Assembly: GCA_020740775.1 (NCBI GenBank)
Contig: JAHEWK010000019.1
Span: forward strand, 1,054,001-1,118,000
DNA: 64,000 nucleotides
Reading direction: 5' to 3'
Origin: Ilyonectria destructans
Taxonomy: Eukaryota > Ascomycota > Sordariomycetes > Hypocreales > Nectriaceae
Of the stretch, positions 14,471 through 25,869 are shown in pieces. Position 1 is the stretch's first letter. Each line of letters opens with the position of its first letter. The notes under the pieces are model-generated. The model was not told the origin of the DNA, did no database searches, and saw only the letters and a list, made by a program, of their open reading frames with translations. A program made the position numbers and the translations under genes.

Positions 14471-15329
14471 TTGTAAATTGGGATGTTGTATTGGATTGGG
14501 ATGGATTTATGTAGCTTCTTATTTTGCAGTATTATTTAGTTAGATCCTAGTAGATATCATAATTTGAATTTAATTGCCCTACTTATATATAATAGCTAAG
14601 CTAAACTTTATAATAATATCTGAGGGTACAGTCAGTACCTCCTATCTAATAATCTTTCCAAGTTATATTTCTTTACCTAATATCACACTACCCCATACTG
14701 AGTATCTCCTCGAACCTTAGCAGATATGTAAGGACCTCAGTATACTATAGTATAAAGTTTACACGGGGAAAAGGAATGAATGAAAATATGGTCTGTACTT
14801 AGAGGGTTTGTGAAATATTGTGATTCTGACTGTTCTATTTATGGATATTTTAGTCTTTTAGCGCTAATATGTAGTAGAGTAATAAGTGTTGGATACGGCT
14901 AGGGTGATTGAAGTTTGATTCAGAACCCTGGCGATTGTATTAATCAGAATCTCCTTTGTGCCCCGCTCGACAGGGAGGATGTTTTTGTATATCCTTTTAT
15001 AGCTTACTTGCTTCTAGCGGTGCTACTGTATAAAATCATGTATGCTTACATTAGTCAACTTGCAGCTATTCTTCTGTTGGCCTCTTGTATGTGATCTATT
15101 CCCTGACCGACCTGACTATCTATTTATTGCTCTTACTAAAAGCGGCAACTAAATTGTATAGTTATAATATCGACACATTCATATAAATATCGCACTAACG
15201 ATTTAAAGGGATATAAACCTGTTGACAGTTGGCTAAGCTTAAATTTACATAAAGAACTCTATATAATAACTGGGTTAATTTAAACAAGCTGAAGAGTTGT
15301 TAGAAGCCGTTTCCGGTTTTCTTGCCGTC
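14471..15329. other. AT-rich stretch, no gene recognised
   Basis: Stop-dense in all six frames, with no family motif or obvious repeat. Confidence 0.45.
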
Positions 15330-16660
15330 CAAATATGTCTCCATCGGCCGTCAGCGATAACCCCGAAAGCTGCGTATATCAAGACTTATATTGTACAATA
15401 TGCGTGATAACTTCGCGTATATATCTCACTCTTAACTTCATTGTAAAGACTTTCCACTTCTTCCTTGGACATCCTTAGCGTCTCAACCATAGCTGCATAT
15501 AATAGAGCCGTGAGACCGATAGAGAATCCAAAATTGAACCAATTACCAACCTCTTTATTATAAGAATCTTCAGGCCAGTTATTACAATACGCTTTGATAA
15601 CTGTTTCACTAATATTTGTGAAGCCAGCTTCTTCAAGCTGGCGTTATGTTTCTTTAGAGTCTACTTTTATTGGGCGGCCATACCGATCCGTTGCATCGAG
15701 AAGTTTTTCGGCCTATTGACTTAGAGAACTGTTTGGTGGAAGAGAGTTGTCGTCATATTAAGGGTCCCAATCAATTTCGATATACTCGATGTAGCCCCCG
15801 GGCTTAAGGTGCCTAACTAGGGGTTAGTTGAGGCTAGCGGACGGGCTCCATAGAGGGCTGAACTAACATGATCATCTTTTAGTATATGTCTGGCTAAGAT
15901 TTAATACTGCTAAAGAGTGTTCGGGCATGTATGAAGTCCCAGCTAAGGCCAATTGTATCCTAAGAATCTTTAAGGTCGAATAGTATTGGAGGTTTCATAT
16001 TGGATGGTATCCTCAACGGTATGAGTCAGCGAAGAATGATATCTATTTGCTGCACTTACATCTGAGGCTGTATTATATGTAGGTCGAGGCCCTATACACT
16101 TATATAAGGATATTCACTACGGCAGTTTGTTAGATTAAGGCCAGAGCGACCATTTCTAGAGCGAACGCACTCAGCAAGCTGTGTGGCCCATATTCCCGTA
16201 CCTGTGCCGAGATCGAGGACCCGCAACGGTTCTATCATATCCAAAGAAGCCGAGAAAAGCCTCCTATGACTCGCTACTCGGAAGAACTTATGGAATATAT
16301 CTAGCCGATCCGTCTCCTCCTTGGCGTGGATGAGGTTAGTTCTGATATAGCGTAGACGGGTATACTAGTTCATACTTCGTCAATGGGCAACCTATACTTG
16401 CCCTTCTTCCTATACCAGCGGCCATAACAGTATAATATATCGCACAGTTTGTGCGTCGGTTGACGGTCCGTAAAAAGAGCACTATGGGAGGATGTTAGTG
16501 GAGCAGGAGTGGCCTGCTTTATGGGGAATAAGACAAACTCGCACTGGAAGAGAAAAAGCCGAGTGTACCTATTTTGGCTGTCTGACGTGGTGGAAGCGAG
16601 TAACCCTTTCCAATTTGCCTCGCAATTGATTCTAATCAGCGTGATGTTTAAGAGCAATCC
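15330..16660 (-). pseudogene. RIP-degraded LaeA-like SAM-dependent methyltransferase
   Basis: The minus strand shows the usual order of the fungal LaeA-like methyltransferase family: an upstream 'WYRKKGKYRLPIDE', then 'EETDRLDIFHKFF', motif I 'LRVLDLGTGTGIWATQLAE' near 16,215-16,160, and a distal 'GGYIEYIEIDWDP'. It continues with 'DRYGRPIKVDS', 'WPEDSYNKEVGNWFNFGFS' and a final 'RSYHAYC'. Between 'LPIDE' and 'EETDRL' lies a recognisable intron (about 16,318-16,374): GTATGA donor, CTAAC branch point, AAG acceptor. Removing it joins DE to EE in frame. Stops are again at Q/W-like positions. Relatives act on secondary metabolism or are of unknown target. Not functional as written. Confidence 0.8.
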
Positions 16661-16865
16661 CGACCTATGGAGTGGAAGATAGCTAGTCCGTACGCGTTAT
16701 AGTCATATGATATAACCCTAATCTACCCCGCTTACCAGGTATTGCCGTAGAGAAGTTCAGCCAAGTAGGGATTCAAGTCAAGTAAAGTTAAGCCTAATGG
16801 TTCTTTAGCTATAGCTATATAGGGGCCCTATTTTATACTCAAAGGGATCTAGATCAGGGTGTTAA

Positions 16866-16975
16866 AGGGAGACGGATCCGGCGTTGCTATAATGCCGTAT
16901 CCGGCTTATTACCAGATCCGGCGTTCCGTATCCGGCGTTCCGGATCAGGCTGTCCGGATCAGGCAGGTTATGCCG
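16866..16975. repeat. Short GC-rich direct repeats (ATCCGGCGTT type)
   Basis: Several imperfect copies of 'GATCCGGCGTT' and 'CCGGATCAGGC' lie head to tail, a GC-rich patch in AT-rich DNA. Low-complexity repeat of unknown origin. Confidence 0.55.
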
Positions 16976-17211
16976 CCGTACGAGGTCTCAATCCAACAGT
17001 TAATTATATCGCCGAGCTAAGTGACTCCACGCTTTATTATTCGACTACGGTCAGTGCTAAGAGCTAAAAATGCTAAATGTGAATAGAATTGTATTGAAAA
17101 TATCTTAATATAGAGGATTATATAGTAGATATAATGCTGGTGAGAATTAAGTTAATTCTATTGTAGGTCCTAGTCGAGCCACACCAACTCTTAACTAGCC
17201 ACTTTACATAA

Positions 17212-17224
17212 CCCCCCCCCCCCC
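17212..17224 (+). repeat. Homopolymer C(13) tract
   Basis: Thirteen consecutive C residues. The exact length may be a sequencing uncertainty. Confidence 0.8.
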
Positions 17225-17306
17225 TATAATACCTATATTGCAGTTAAATTTGCAAACCACTTATTCTCTTCTTATTTGATGTATCTTCTTGCTTTATTAA
17301 TCTTTA

Positions 17307-18401
17307 GTGATAGATCCTTTGCAGTTTTATCCGATGCAACTATTAGTTGGTAGAGTAAATCCCAATACCGACGTAGGCAGTATAACTCCTAAGTCAATTA
17401 TTCGCGCTCCTCCAAAAGAGTATAGATTGTATGCTCCTCTTGATCTTTGGTTTGTTCAGATAGTCGATATAGAAGGTTATCCAGCGGGAAAGAGTTTAAG
17501 TAAACACTTGAGGTTGGCCTCGGTAATATATCTATTTGCAGTTATAAGTCCGCTTGGGTGGTGATGGTTATTAAGTAGTCTGACTGAAGGTCCATTCCTG
17601 GCCATGGCTATTTATTATATAAATGCGGTCTAGGGCCTTGCTTCTCAATAAGGACTAACCTGTTGTATTGATGAGATGACTATTAGTTGCAGACTACAGA
17701 TTTCTTTTAACTATAATGGGTCCTTGCCTAGAGAACCTCTTCTTGTCTATATAGGGCGTTATCCGATTAAAACTTATAACTCCGAGGGACGTATCGATAA
17801 GGCGTGGATAGAGGCGCTTCATCTACATCCAAGTCAGTTAGTTATGGTCCAATAGGTGCAGTATATAACGCTTACTGAGTTCAATCGGCTTATATGTATT
17901 TTTCATGCTAATATTGCTCGACCGATCGAGATTTACTATATACAGTTGGAAATTCACCTTATATATAAATATGTAGATCTCGACCTTTTTGAAATCTTGC
18001 CCCTGGCTTAACCTCAGATTGCTGCTATAATATTATAGGTAATAACTGCAGTATACTATCTGACTCAACTTTTTATATTCTGTATCAATACTATCTGAAT
18101 ATCTTCTGAAGGAGTTATAAAATTAGGTATAAAAAGAGCAACTAATAACTATAGTTCAAACTTGGCTGATTATATCTCAGTTTTAGATTGGAACTTTAAG
18201 CCAGTAATGGATTCTTGTATAAGAGAAGCTAATAGTTTATATATAGCTATCTACTTATATGAAACTATGAATGCAATAGAGCCTAATGGCTATAACTGGA
18301 CCTATAATACGCTAAACCTCCTTGGCGACTTTAAGTCCGGCGGCTTACTAATACTGGCGGTAAGTTATAACTACTCTATAATACAGCTCGCTCTTAATTA
18401 A
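17307..18401 (+). pseudogene. Unidentified RIP-degraded gene
   Basis: A single frame from ATG 17,307 stays protein-like to 18,401 with about ten TGA/TAG/TAA interruptions. Preserved parts are 17,307-17,564 (85 codons, 'LLVGRVNPNTDVGSITPK'), a stretch near 17,700-17,990 ('LLVYIGRYPIKTYNSEGRID', 'ALHLHPSQLVMVQ') and 18,162-18,401 (79 codons). There are no membrane segments or zinc-binding patterns I trust. Family not recognised. Confidence 0.35.
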
Positions 18402-18850
18402 TAAAACTATAGTATCTATTTATTTCTCGCCTATAAGAATAAGCTATATTAAGAAACAAACTGCAGCAAAGCAATATTATATAAAATAGTGGTATATAAG
18501 TTATAGATAAGGGGCTAATCCTGAATTACTATCTTATTTCCTTATTATATAGCAATAAATTAAGCCTCAGTTAAGATTTTATATAGTAAAAACATTTAGT
18601 TTAATTTATATAAAGGTGAGCTTGTAAAAGGTCCCATACGGGATATAAACTTAAAATCAGGTTTACTATACTTATTAACTATGGATAGATATTTGGATGG
18701 ATGGACAGCAGCCTTTTTTTATAAATAGATACTGGCGGTTTTAATATATAAACTTCAATTAACTCCAATTTATAATACTGGAATTGATACCTATAGGGTG
18801 TTATCTTCTATACTTAAGAACGCCTTATATAACTTATTTATCAGTTCCTT
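18402..18850. other. AT-rich spacer, no gene recognised
   Basis: No supported coding sequence. A 67-codon frame at 18,784-18,987 runs antisense to the end of the protease-like fossil and is discounted. Confidence 0.45.
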
Positions 18851-20550
18851 ATACTATTTACCAATATAATACTCAATCATCAGTGAATCAGTTGGCAGCT
18901 TATTATGGATTAATTTTCGAACAAAAGGTAGGGCTTCTTGGAGGTTTGCACTTAAGGGATCCAAGATATCCTCGAGTCGCTGTTTGAATTTATATATAAG
19001 ATCTTCCTTTTCCGCCGGTTCTATTCGTTTTATGTTGACCTTCGGCGGGATGGCGCATAGAATTACGAATTTATTATCTCCCCAATCCAATAATAATTCA
19101 TATAGATCTTTCCAGAACGCATATTAATCTTTAATTAACTTTATCTTTACAATTGTCTTATCTGTGGGACGTTTTGAAATAGCACTTAGGCTAGAGAATC
19201 TCAATACCTCTCTAATTATATTACTATTACTCCCCAACCGATTCATCTCCTTATAAAAGCATACTGTATTATGCCTTTAGTGAAATATATTAATTCTCTG
19301 ACTGCTTTAAACTAAGAACTATAGTCTTGCTATACTCTTATCTGTAGATAATTTTACTGACCTATTCATATGGACAGCATAACTAAGATAATTAAGTATA
19401 ATCTTATGTTAATCTGAACCTAACTGTATTTTATCTGGTATAATTTCCTGGGAGAGGCGATTTGATGGCGAAAGATTAAATATAGCCTCATCAAAAAAAG
19501 AAGATGGATTTAGAGGATAGCTTTAATATAAGATTTCTTCAAAGTCCTGCTGACTTAGATCCATAGTCTTAGAGAGGAGCTCGATGACCATATAAGATCG
19601 GAATGCCACAACATACTGATCTGCGACCTTTTGATATATGTGAGGTATCCCTTGAAGAAGCAGCCGAATACCAATCAGCATCAGAATACCTGAATCCTCA
19701 GATCGTGAGTATTTAGGTCCGGCCCAGCCTATCACTACGCGCCTCTTATCTTCCGTAGAGAACTGAGGTATTATACTGTTTGGGTTACTATTATACCAGT
19801 AAATACAGTCTGCGTACGCCACTGCAAATACCCAGTTGTTGGTATTATAAAATGGGATGATTATAGGCTGATTACAGCCTTCTTTAGATATCAAATTGAC
19901 GCCAGATTCTAAGGTTTGGATCCCTATGACCTCTGGACTAAGATATAACTTTTTGAGAATATTTAGGTATTTATTTATAATTTCTACATCCAGGCAGCTG
20001 CTTTAGACTAGATTCCATATAGATAGAGTAAGCTTATTATCTTCTATAGGAGGCTTAGATTGTAACACTCTAGCTGTATATTCAGCCTATTTTAGTTTGA
20101 CTATAGGCAGTTATTCTTTTATATAAAAGTTATAGTCTGCACTAAAATAACCGAGTTTTTATTGCCTTTCCGACGACTGGGCCGAGTTTGGAAATCTAGT
20201 ACAAGTAATACATAAGGCTGCCTCAAATTATTATAAAGATTTTTTTGAATATACAGCCTCAGAAAGCTTCTTAAAAAAGTTATACGCATCGTCTTAGTCT
20301 ATAACTACATCTTTTCAATTTTCTCAGCGGGGAGATTCCTTTATATCCTTTTAATATAGACTAAAAGTAGTTATTACTGATCTAGTGACTAAATTTTAAC
20401 TAATTACTCGCCTAAGTACAGCCAAATATAGCTCTAATATCACCAGTCGAAACCCAATTCTACATCTATAAGACCTTCATATTGTACAGCAGTAGACATT
20501 AAGAAATGATCGTATATACGCACTACATTATTTCCCCTGCTACTTAATAA
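18851..20550 (-). pseudogene. RIP-degraded Ulp1-like cysteine protease family gene
   Basis: The best preserved part (19,523-19,894) reads 'NTNNWVFAVAYADCIYWYNS', then 'VVIGWAGPKYSRSEDSGIL' and 'MVIELLSKTMDLSQQDFEEI'. This matches the C-terminal Ulp1-like peptidase region of a fungal family in which HW..., ...YDS... and a GP/DSG block are conserved; His and Asp at the first two sites read Asn here. The frame continues upstream ('DVEIINKYLNILKKLY') and downstream to 18,851 ('WGDNKFVILCAIPPKVNIKR'), with RIP-like stops throughout. Homologues would cleave ubiquitin-like conjugates, but many such genes sit in repetitive elements. Assignment to the Ulp1 superfamily is by motif only. Confidence 0.5.
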
Positions 20551-20939
20551 TGCAATACCAACTATCAGGCAATGTCTCTAAAGGACCCCATTTCGGATTA
20601 AACTCCAGCCCCTGTATTCGGCCCCGACTGCCGAAACCACCCAAGCTCCTCCCAATAATACCAAAATCAAACTTAGAGATATACTATAGAGATGTGGCCG
20701 AAGAATGGGCAGAATCCATATCGCCGATAGATTTAGATGTTGAGAAAATATAGCCGGAGAAGTGTGTATAAGTGGCTTTTTGGTATAGCGGCAGTTAAAT
20801 AGATGATCTTGCGCTAGAGAATACCAGAATATCAGCGAAATATTGTATATCGGCCATATCTGGTCTGTATTTATTAAATTTCTTAATGAGCTAGCAGATC
20901 GATATATATGTATCAAACTATATAAGAGTGTTCCGTGAC

Positions 20940-23900
20940 CCGTGTTCAGCTGAGAGCATCGAAATATACACTATGAGCCTTTGTAAGTATACAGGTTGGC
21001 TCAGGCTCCGGAGAAAAGGACCCGAGGCTATTCTGGAGATATCAGATCGACTACTACAGCTGCTTAAAGAGATTTAAGATCTATCTACGTCGGTGGGCGT
21101 AGTCCTATTAATTGGTGGGTTGGATAAGAGTGTAGCTCTTACCAACCTTACTATAAGATCGGGAGATTTAAAGTCTTGAAGATCTTATGGGGAGATCTAT
21201 CTATTGCTATCCTCCTTAAGTGACGATGCTGGGAGATAAGTTATAATTGCTGATGGTGATGTCCCAACTTATAATAGATTATCTATAATATATAAGCCAC
21301 TAAGTTATTACGAGATAATTAAAGAACTATTTTCTGAAATAAAGCCCAGAGGAAAGATTATAGAAGTGGCTGATAATATCTACTATAGAGTTCTGGCTCC
21401 TTATGTTGATGTTGTTTGTTTATTTGTGGCTGATATAGGAGGAATTAAGCATGCGCTGCAGCGTTTGGCAGTATGGCTAAGTAAAGGTCCATTATCTACG
21501 AGTCCGGTGTGTCCCCAATTTGTCCTTGTAGTGGATAATAGAGAACGACAAGAGTTGTAAGTCGCCCTTTATGAGATGGCGTGTAATAAGATGACAACGG
21601 CAGCAAGAGAAATTACTGAATATGTCTGTGTAGTTATCCTTCTAAATAATCGTTCAACTGCGAGGCATTCAAATAAATACCTGGGATAAGGCAAATCCCT
21701 TTAAAGAGAGCTACTGAACTGTTTGAAAGTATCTCACGAAGTTTGAAAACGGTCCGGGTACCTATTTTCAGCACGGCATATTGCGAGGTTTCTATATACT
21801 GGTGCAGTAGGTGCTACAGTTATACTATAGGAGCCAGTCGACTTTATTGCTACCTCCTAAGAATATAATAATGCTTCTTCTGCTCTAGCTACTTCTATAC
21901 TTATAACTTACCTACAAAACTTCCTCAAGTAGATGTCCACTTGAGATACTATTGAGAAGTTTGCGATCCCTGTGATATTATCCAGCTTTATATTAAACTA
22001 ATATTCCCCAGACTCCTATAGTAAGCAGGTATGGGGTTTAGGAAAGTCCACTACTGACTACTTATAGCCTTTCACCCTAGAGATATGTTTTGTATACTCT
22101 TTCGAGATGTATGTATTTAGGTCTAAGAATAATTGACGCTATTAGATGAATAGACTGGTCAACCTATTATTCCAACTAACTTTGTTAACCTCCTAGAGGT
22201 CCAGATGATATAGCAGGTCGATAAATGTCGAACTATTGGGTTATTAATATCTCTATACAGACAATAGTTATCTTAAATGCGTGCAGAATGGAGTGCTGTA
22301 TAATGCGAGTCTACATATTTCAGCTGCCTTTGGCGGCAACCTAGGTATACCTTATAAGGATATATTTATTCTATCTGTGAATACTGTATATATACTTTTT
22401 ACTATTAGAGCGAGGAGGATCTATGGAATTTCTATATTGATCAGTGTTATTTATGTGGTGCCGATACTCTTAGTTAAGTGATTCAAATAACATCAGTTAC
22501 GGCAACCCCCTGCGTGCTCAGTATTGATGGTGGGGGAGTGTGAGTATGAGCTCCACTTGAAAATCTTTATATACTAGAAAAGGCGATTTGGTTACTATAT
22601 CCGGTGTAAAGAAACTTTAATTTCGTTATTAGGACTAGTTCTGGTAACTCTATTCCTTATTATACTGGTGCCTATAACTAAGGATTATAGGTGCTATGAT
22701 TGTATGCGGGTTATTTCTTAAAGGCTGGTCTATTGAGGATTGTATTCAGTATATTAATGTCTCTATGCTTTTAGCTTTCTAGAGACACCTTTTTATTCGA
22801 CTTGTCCTTCTGTTTATTGGAGGGTTCCCCTTCCTTCTGAATCTGGTGGAGTTTTTAGTGTTCTTAGTGGTGGATAGTAAGTATTCCGCAGAATAACTGG
22901 AGATACTATATCGTAATGTATATAGTTCCAGTTAAAGTATTATAGACTCCCCAGAGGCAAATAAAATAGGAGTACAGGTTGCAATAATACTTATAACTAC
23001 TCATAATGCCAAGATGAATATTGTTACTAATTATAATGGAATCGGGGATTATAATAGCGCTAGCGGTAAGTAGATCTTTGTTATTTAGAAATGCGGACAC
23101 TAATAATACCCCAGACTATTATGCCCTAAGACCGGAAATAGAATTATATAATATTCCACTTTAGAAATTATAAGAGCCTTATGTATATACCCAACTGGAG
23201 AGTGCTAAACTATTATAGCCTACTATATACTACTGCTGCCCTTTAGTAAGTAACCTTTTAACTTTAATAATAATTCCTAACTCTTTAAAGCTATTATCCA
23301 CCCTATTATATACTGGGGGTTGGTAAATTTCAGGATGGAGGTATTATATATAATAATCCAGTATCTATTGGGCTCCAGGAAGTAACTGTCCTTAGTAAAG
23401 ACCCAGAATAGAGGACTCTTATAGTATCGCTTGGAACTGGATCTGTCCGTAAGAGTGATAACACTAGAGATAATAAGAGTTCTCTTAGTAGTTTATTCCC
23501 TGCTTGCTTATACTGCATATTCTGCAAGCAGATAGCAGGTTATTGCGAGGCCAGAGGATAAGATAACTGCCCCAATATTCATTATCTTAATATTGAGTTT
23601 AATAGAAAATAACCACCCTTAGATAATATAAAGTAGAGCGGCGAAATTGCACAAATGGTTTGCAAGACGGCGTTTAGTATACCAGCAATTACGGCACTAG
23701 CTTATAAGTTACAAGCAGAATAATTCCTTTTTGAGCTAGATCCTTCTCATCTACCCCAGTATATTAATGGGATTTATAAATACTTCGGCTATATTTCCTG
23801 CCGACTGCAGGCCGGAGACCCAGCATTGAAGGTTTTTATGTAGCAATTAATAGATAACTATGCGTTCTGGCAATACGGAAGATGAGTCCTCCCTGCAGAG

Positions 23901-24180
23901 TTTCAATACGATGGTGGCATGAATGGATACGGCAATTTCTACCAGGAAGTAGCGTTCTATATGCCCAACAGATAAGGTCTATTTAAAATACTACTATAGG
24001 ATGGACCCAACAAGCCTTATAATATCAGCAGTTCGCCGTTCACCCTGGAACAGCTTATGCGGCAATAGAAGCTTGAGCCTTAGTTTGGCACTCTATGCAA
24101 TTTGAAGCGCTGCCAACTTAATACTAGTAACCACTTTCAGAAGAAATAACGAAGGGTTTATTAGAAAATATTTATATTGG
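20940..24180 (+). pseudogene. RIP-degraded patatin-like phospholipase
   Basis: The centre reads 'RVLSIDGGGV' near 22,512-22,540, the oxyanion-hole motif (DGGGxRG) of patatin-like lipases. A 'TSSG' nucleophile region follows around 22,640, then 'LKGWSIEDCI', and 'FQDGGIIYNNPVSIGLQEV' near 23,330-23,390, whose DGG supplies the catalytic Asp. Next come 'LIVSLGTGSVRK' and a long C-terminal part to about 24,180. The N-terminal third contains 'DVVCLFVADIGGIKHALQRL' and 'CPQFVLVVDNRERQEL' (21,366-21,560), as in fungal proteins with a region preceding the patatin fold. Family members are predicted to release fatty acids from membrane lipids; in fungi patatin domains also serve as NLR effectors, but no NB-ARC is evident here. 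Numerous RIP stops make it inactive. Confidence 0.8.
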
Positions 24181-25309
24181 AATTAAAGTAAATATTTATG
24201 TTCCGGAATGTATATAGGGTAGGTATAGAAATCTTAACTGTTAACCGCCCAAAACCTGCAGCTATCTTTAAAAGGATAGGGCTCTTCCTATTACTAAAGC
24301 ACAGGCATAGGTTATTCGAATAATGCTAGTGCGCATATTCTCCAATATTTTCCTAACACTTACCGCGGGGCCGCCTTACAGGCAGTATAATAGCTTGCCT
24401 TCGAGTAAAATCGCATATACGCTACGTTTTAATTATCTGGGCAAGATATTTATTATCGATATCTAAGCATAAAAATAATACGCATTTCGCATAGATAGGG
24501 AGGGGAAGTGGAAGTATAATTAGGTTGATTGGTTCTTATATTTAAAAACTTTTGAAATATGAGGCGTTATAGCAGCTCAGGTTATATAATCTTTATTAAT
24601 GAATTTATTTCTATTGACTATCTTAAACCGTCGCCGTTCTTATTCCCTGGCATCCTTTATGTGCTCTCCCAACTCAAGCACTGCCCGCTTGCCTCAGCCT
24701 CCGGTTCTCCGAGTAGTATTGCGCTTCCTGTATCCCCTTTTTTGGCCTTTAGCCTTCTGTTCCTGCCAAGCTTGAATTAACTCCTTGGCGTTTTCAGCAT
24801 TATGTTCTGGTATCCAGCTGGGCTTCCAGTCAAAGGCATAGTACTTGATACCATCCACTTCCTTTTCTCCAAGAATCTGAATGACTTCCTATTCCTTAGA
24901 AGTTATATCGGTTTGGATATTGAGTGTAATGTTGCTTGTTGATGGGATTGGAGATTCAACTGTATCTAGTGGGGCATACGGATAGTCAGAGACGAGGTTT
25001 TCCTGCTCCGAGATATAGTCCGGGAGACTTTTATAATCAGAATTAGTATTAGGGTCGTCGCGGGTTATTTTTACAAAAAGTGATACTGTATATGTAATGT
25101 TACGAATTTAGAAATTTGAGCCTCGAGCAATAATTAAATAGAATCATAGCTCTTAAGTAATGGTCAATAAACAGCTTTTACTAATACCTAGTTATTAAGT
25201 GGTCGCTTCGATATCAGTCCTAATTTGCATATTATATAAATATAAATGGCATAATTTGGACCCACTGGAGTGTTGGCGTTGGTATTGTTCCGAGGTAAGC
25301 TAGTCCGCG
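24181..25309. other. AT-rich stretch, no gene recognised
   Basis: A 73-codon frame at 24,559-24,780 has no recognisable motif. Nothing else supported. Confidence 0.45.
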
Positions 25310-25311
25310 AT

Positions 25312-25545
25312 ACCGGTCCCGGGTCTACACTTAATTGCATATGGCCAGATGCTGCCTAGGAAACTTTGCCTAGGCTAGAGGCTGCTCAGGACCTGGGTCT
25401 TAATTGCGGCCCGGGTAAACACTTAGTTGCATATGGCCAGGGCATCTAAGCAGAAAGTCCTAAGCGGCCTCTAGCCTAGGCAAAGTTTCCTAGGCAGTAT
25501 CTGGCTATATGCAACTAAATGTTTACCTAGGTCCTAGATGCGGAT
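25312..25545. repeat. Foldback (inverted-repeat) element with nested direct repeats
   Basis: The left arm (about 25,316-25,382) and right arm (about 25,468-25,535) are inverted copies of each other over roughly 65 bp. For example 'CCTAGGCAAAGTTTCCTAGG' on the right equals the reverse complement of the left block at 25,356-25,375. A third partial copy of the outer segment ('TTGCATATGGCCAG') lies in direct orientation near 25,427-25,440. No coding capacity. It is compatible with a MITE-like or foldback element; no target duplication was established. Confidence 0.7.
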
Positions 25546-25869
25546 ACTCCCTTTATTCTTTTACGTCGATTTTATTCTGCTGATCAAAATGGAGCGCGTC
25601 CTTATTAATAAAACACGAGGAAATGAATACAGTACTGTGAATATTAGCTATTTCAGCCTTATGAGCAGCCACTAATGGAATTAATGAAAGAGGTATTGAT
25701 GCGGAAACGCATACAATATGGGCAATTGCACCTTAAGCCTATAAAGCTAGCAAGCTGTAGTCGTTTAACCACGGTTATAGCAAGACCTTTCGACTTAATC
25801 GGCTAGGATTCAGTCTTTTCGCATCAGGTATGATCTCAGAGGATGAGATAGCTCGTCATGATCCCGCAT

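Noticed and set aside
17212..17224. C-run as a telomeric or centromeric signal
   Set aside because: A plain homopolymer, not the TTAGGG/CCCTAA repeat expected of ascomycete telomeres.
20550..20916. Overlapping plus and minus frames of 67 and 112 codons
   Set aside because: Neither shows family sequence; they fall between the protease-like and patatin fossils.
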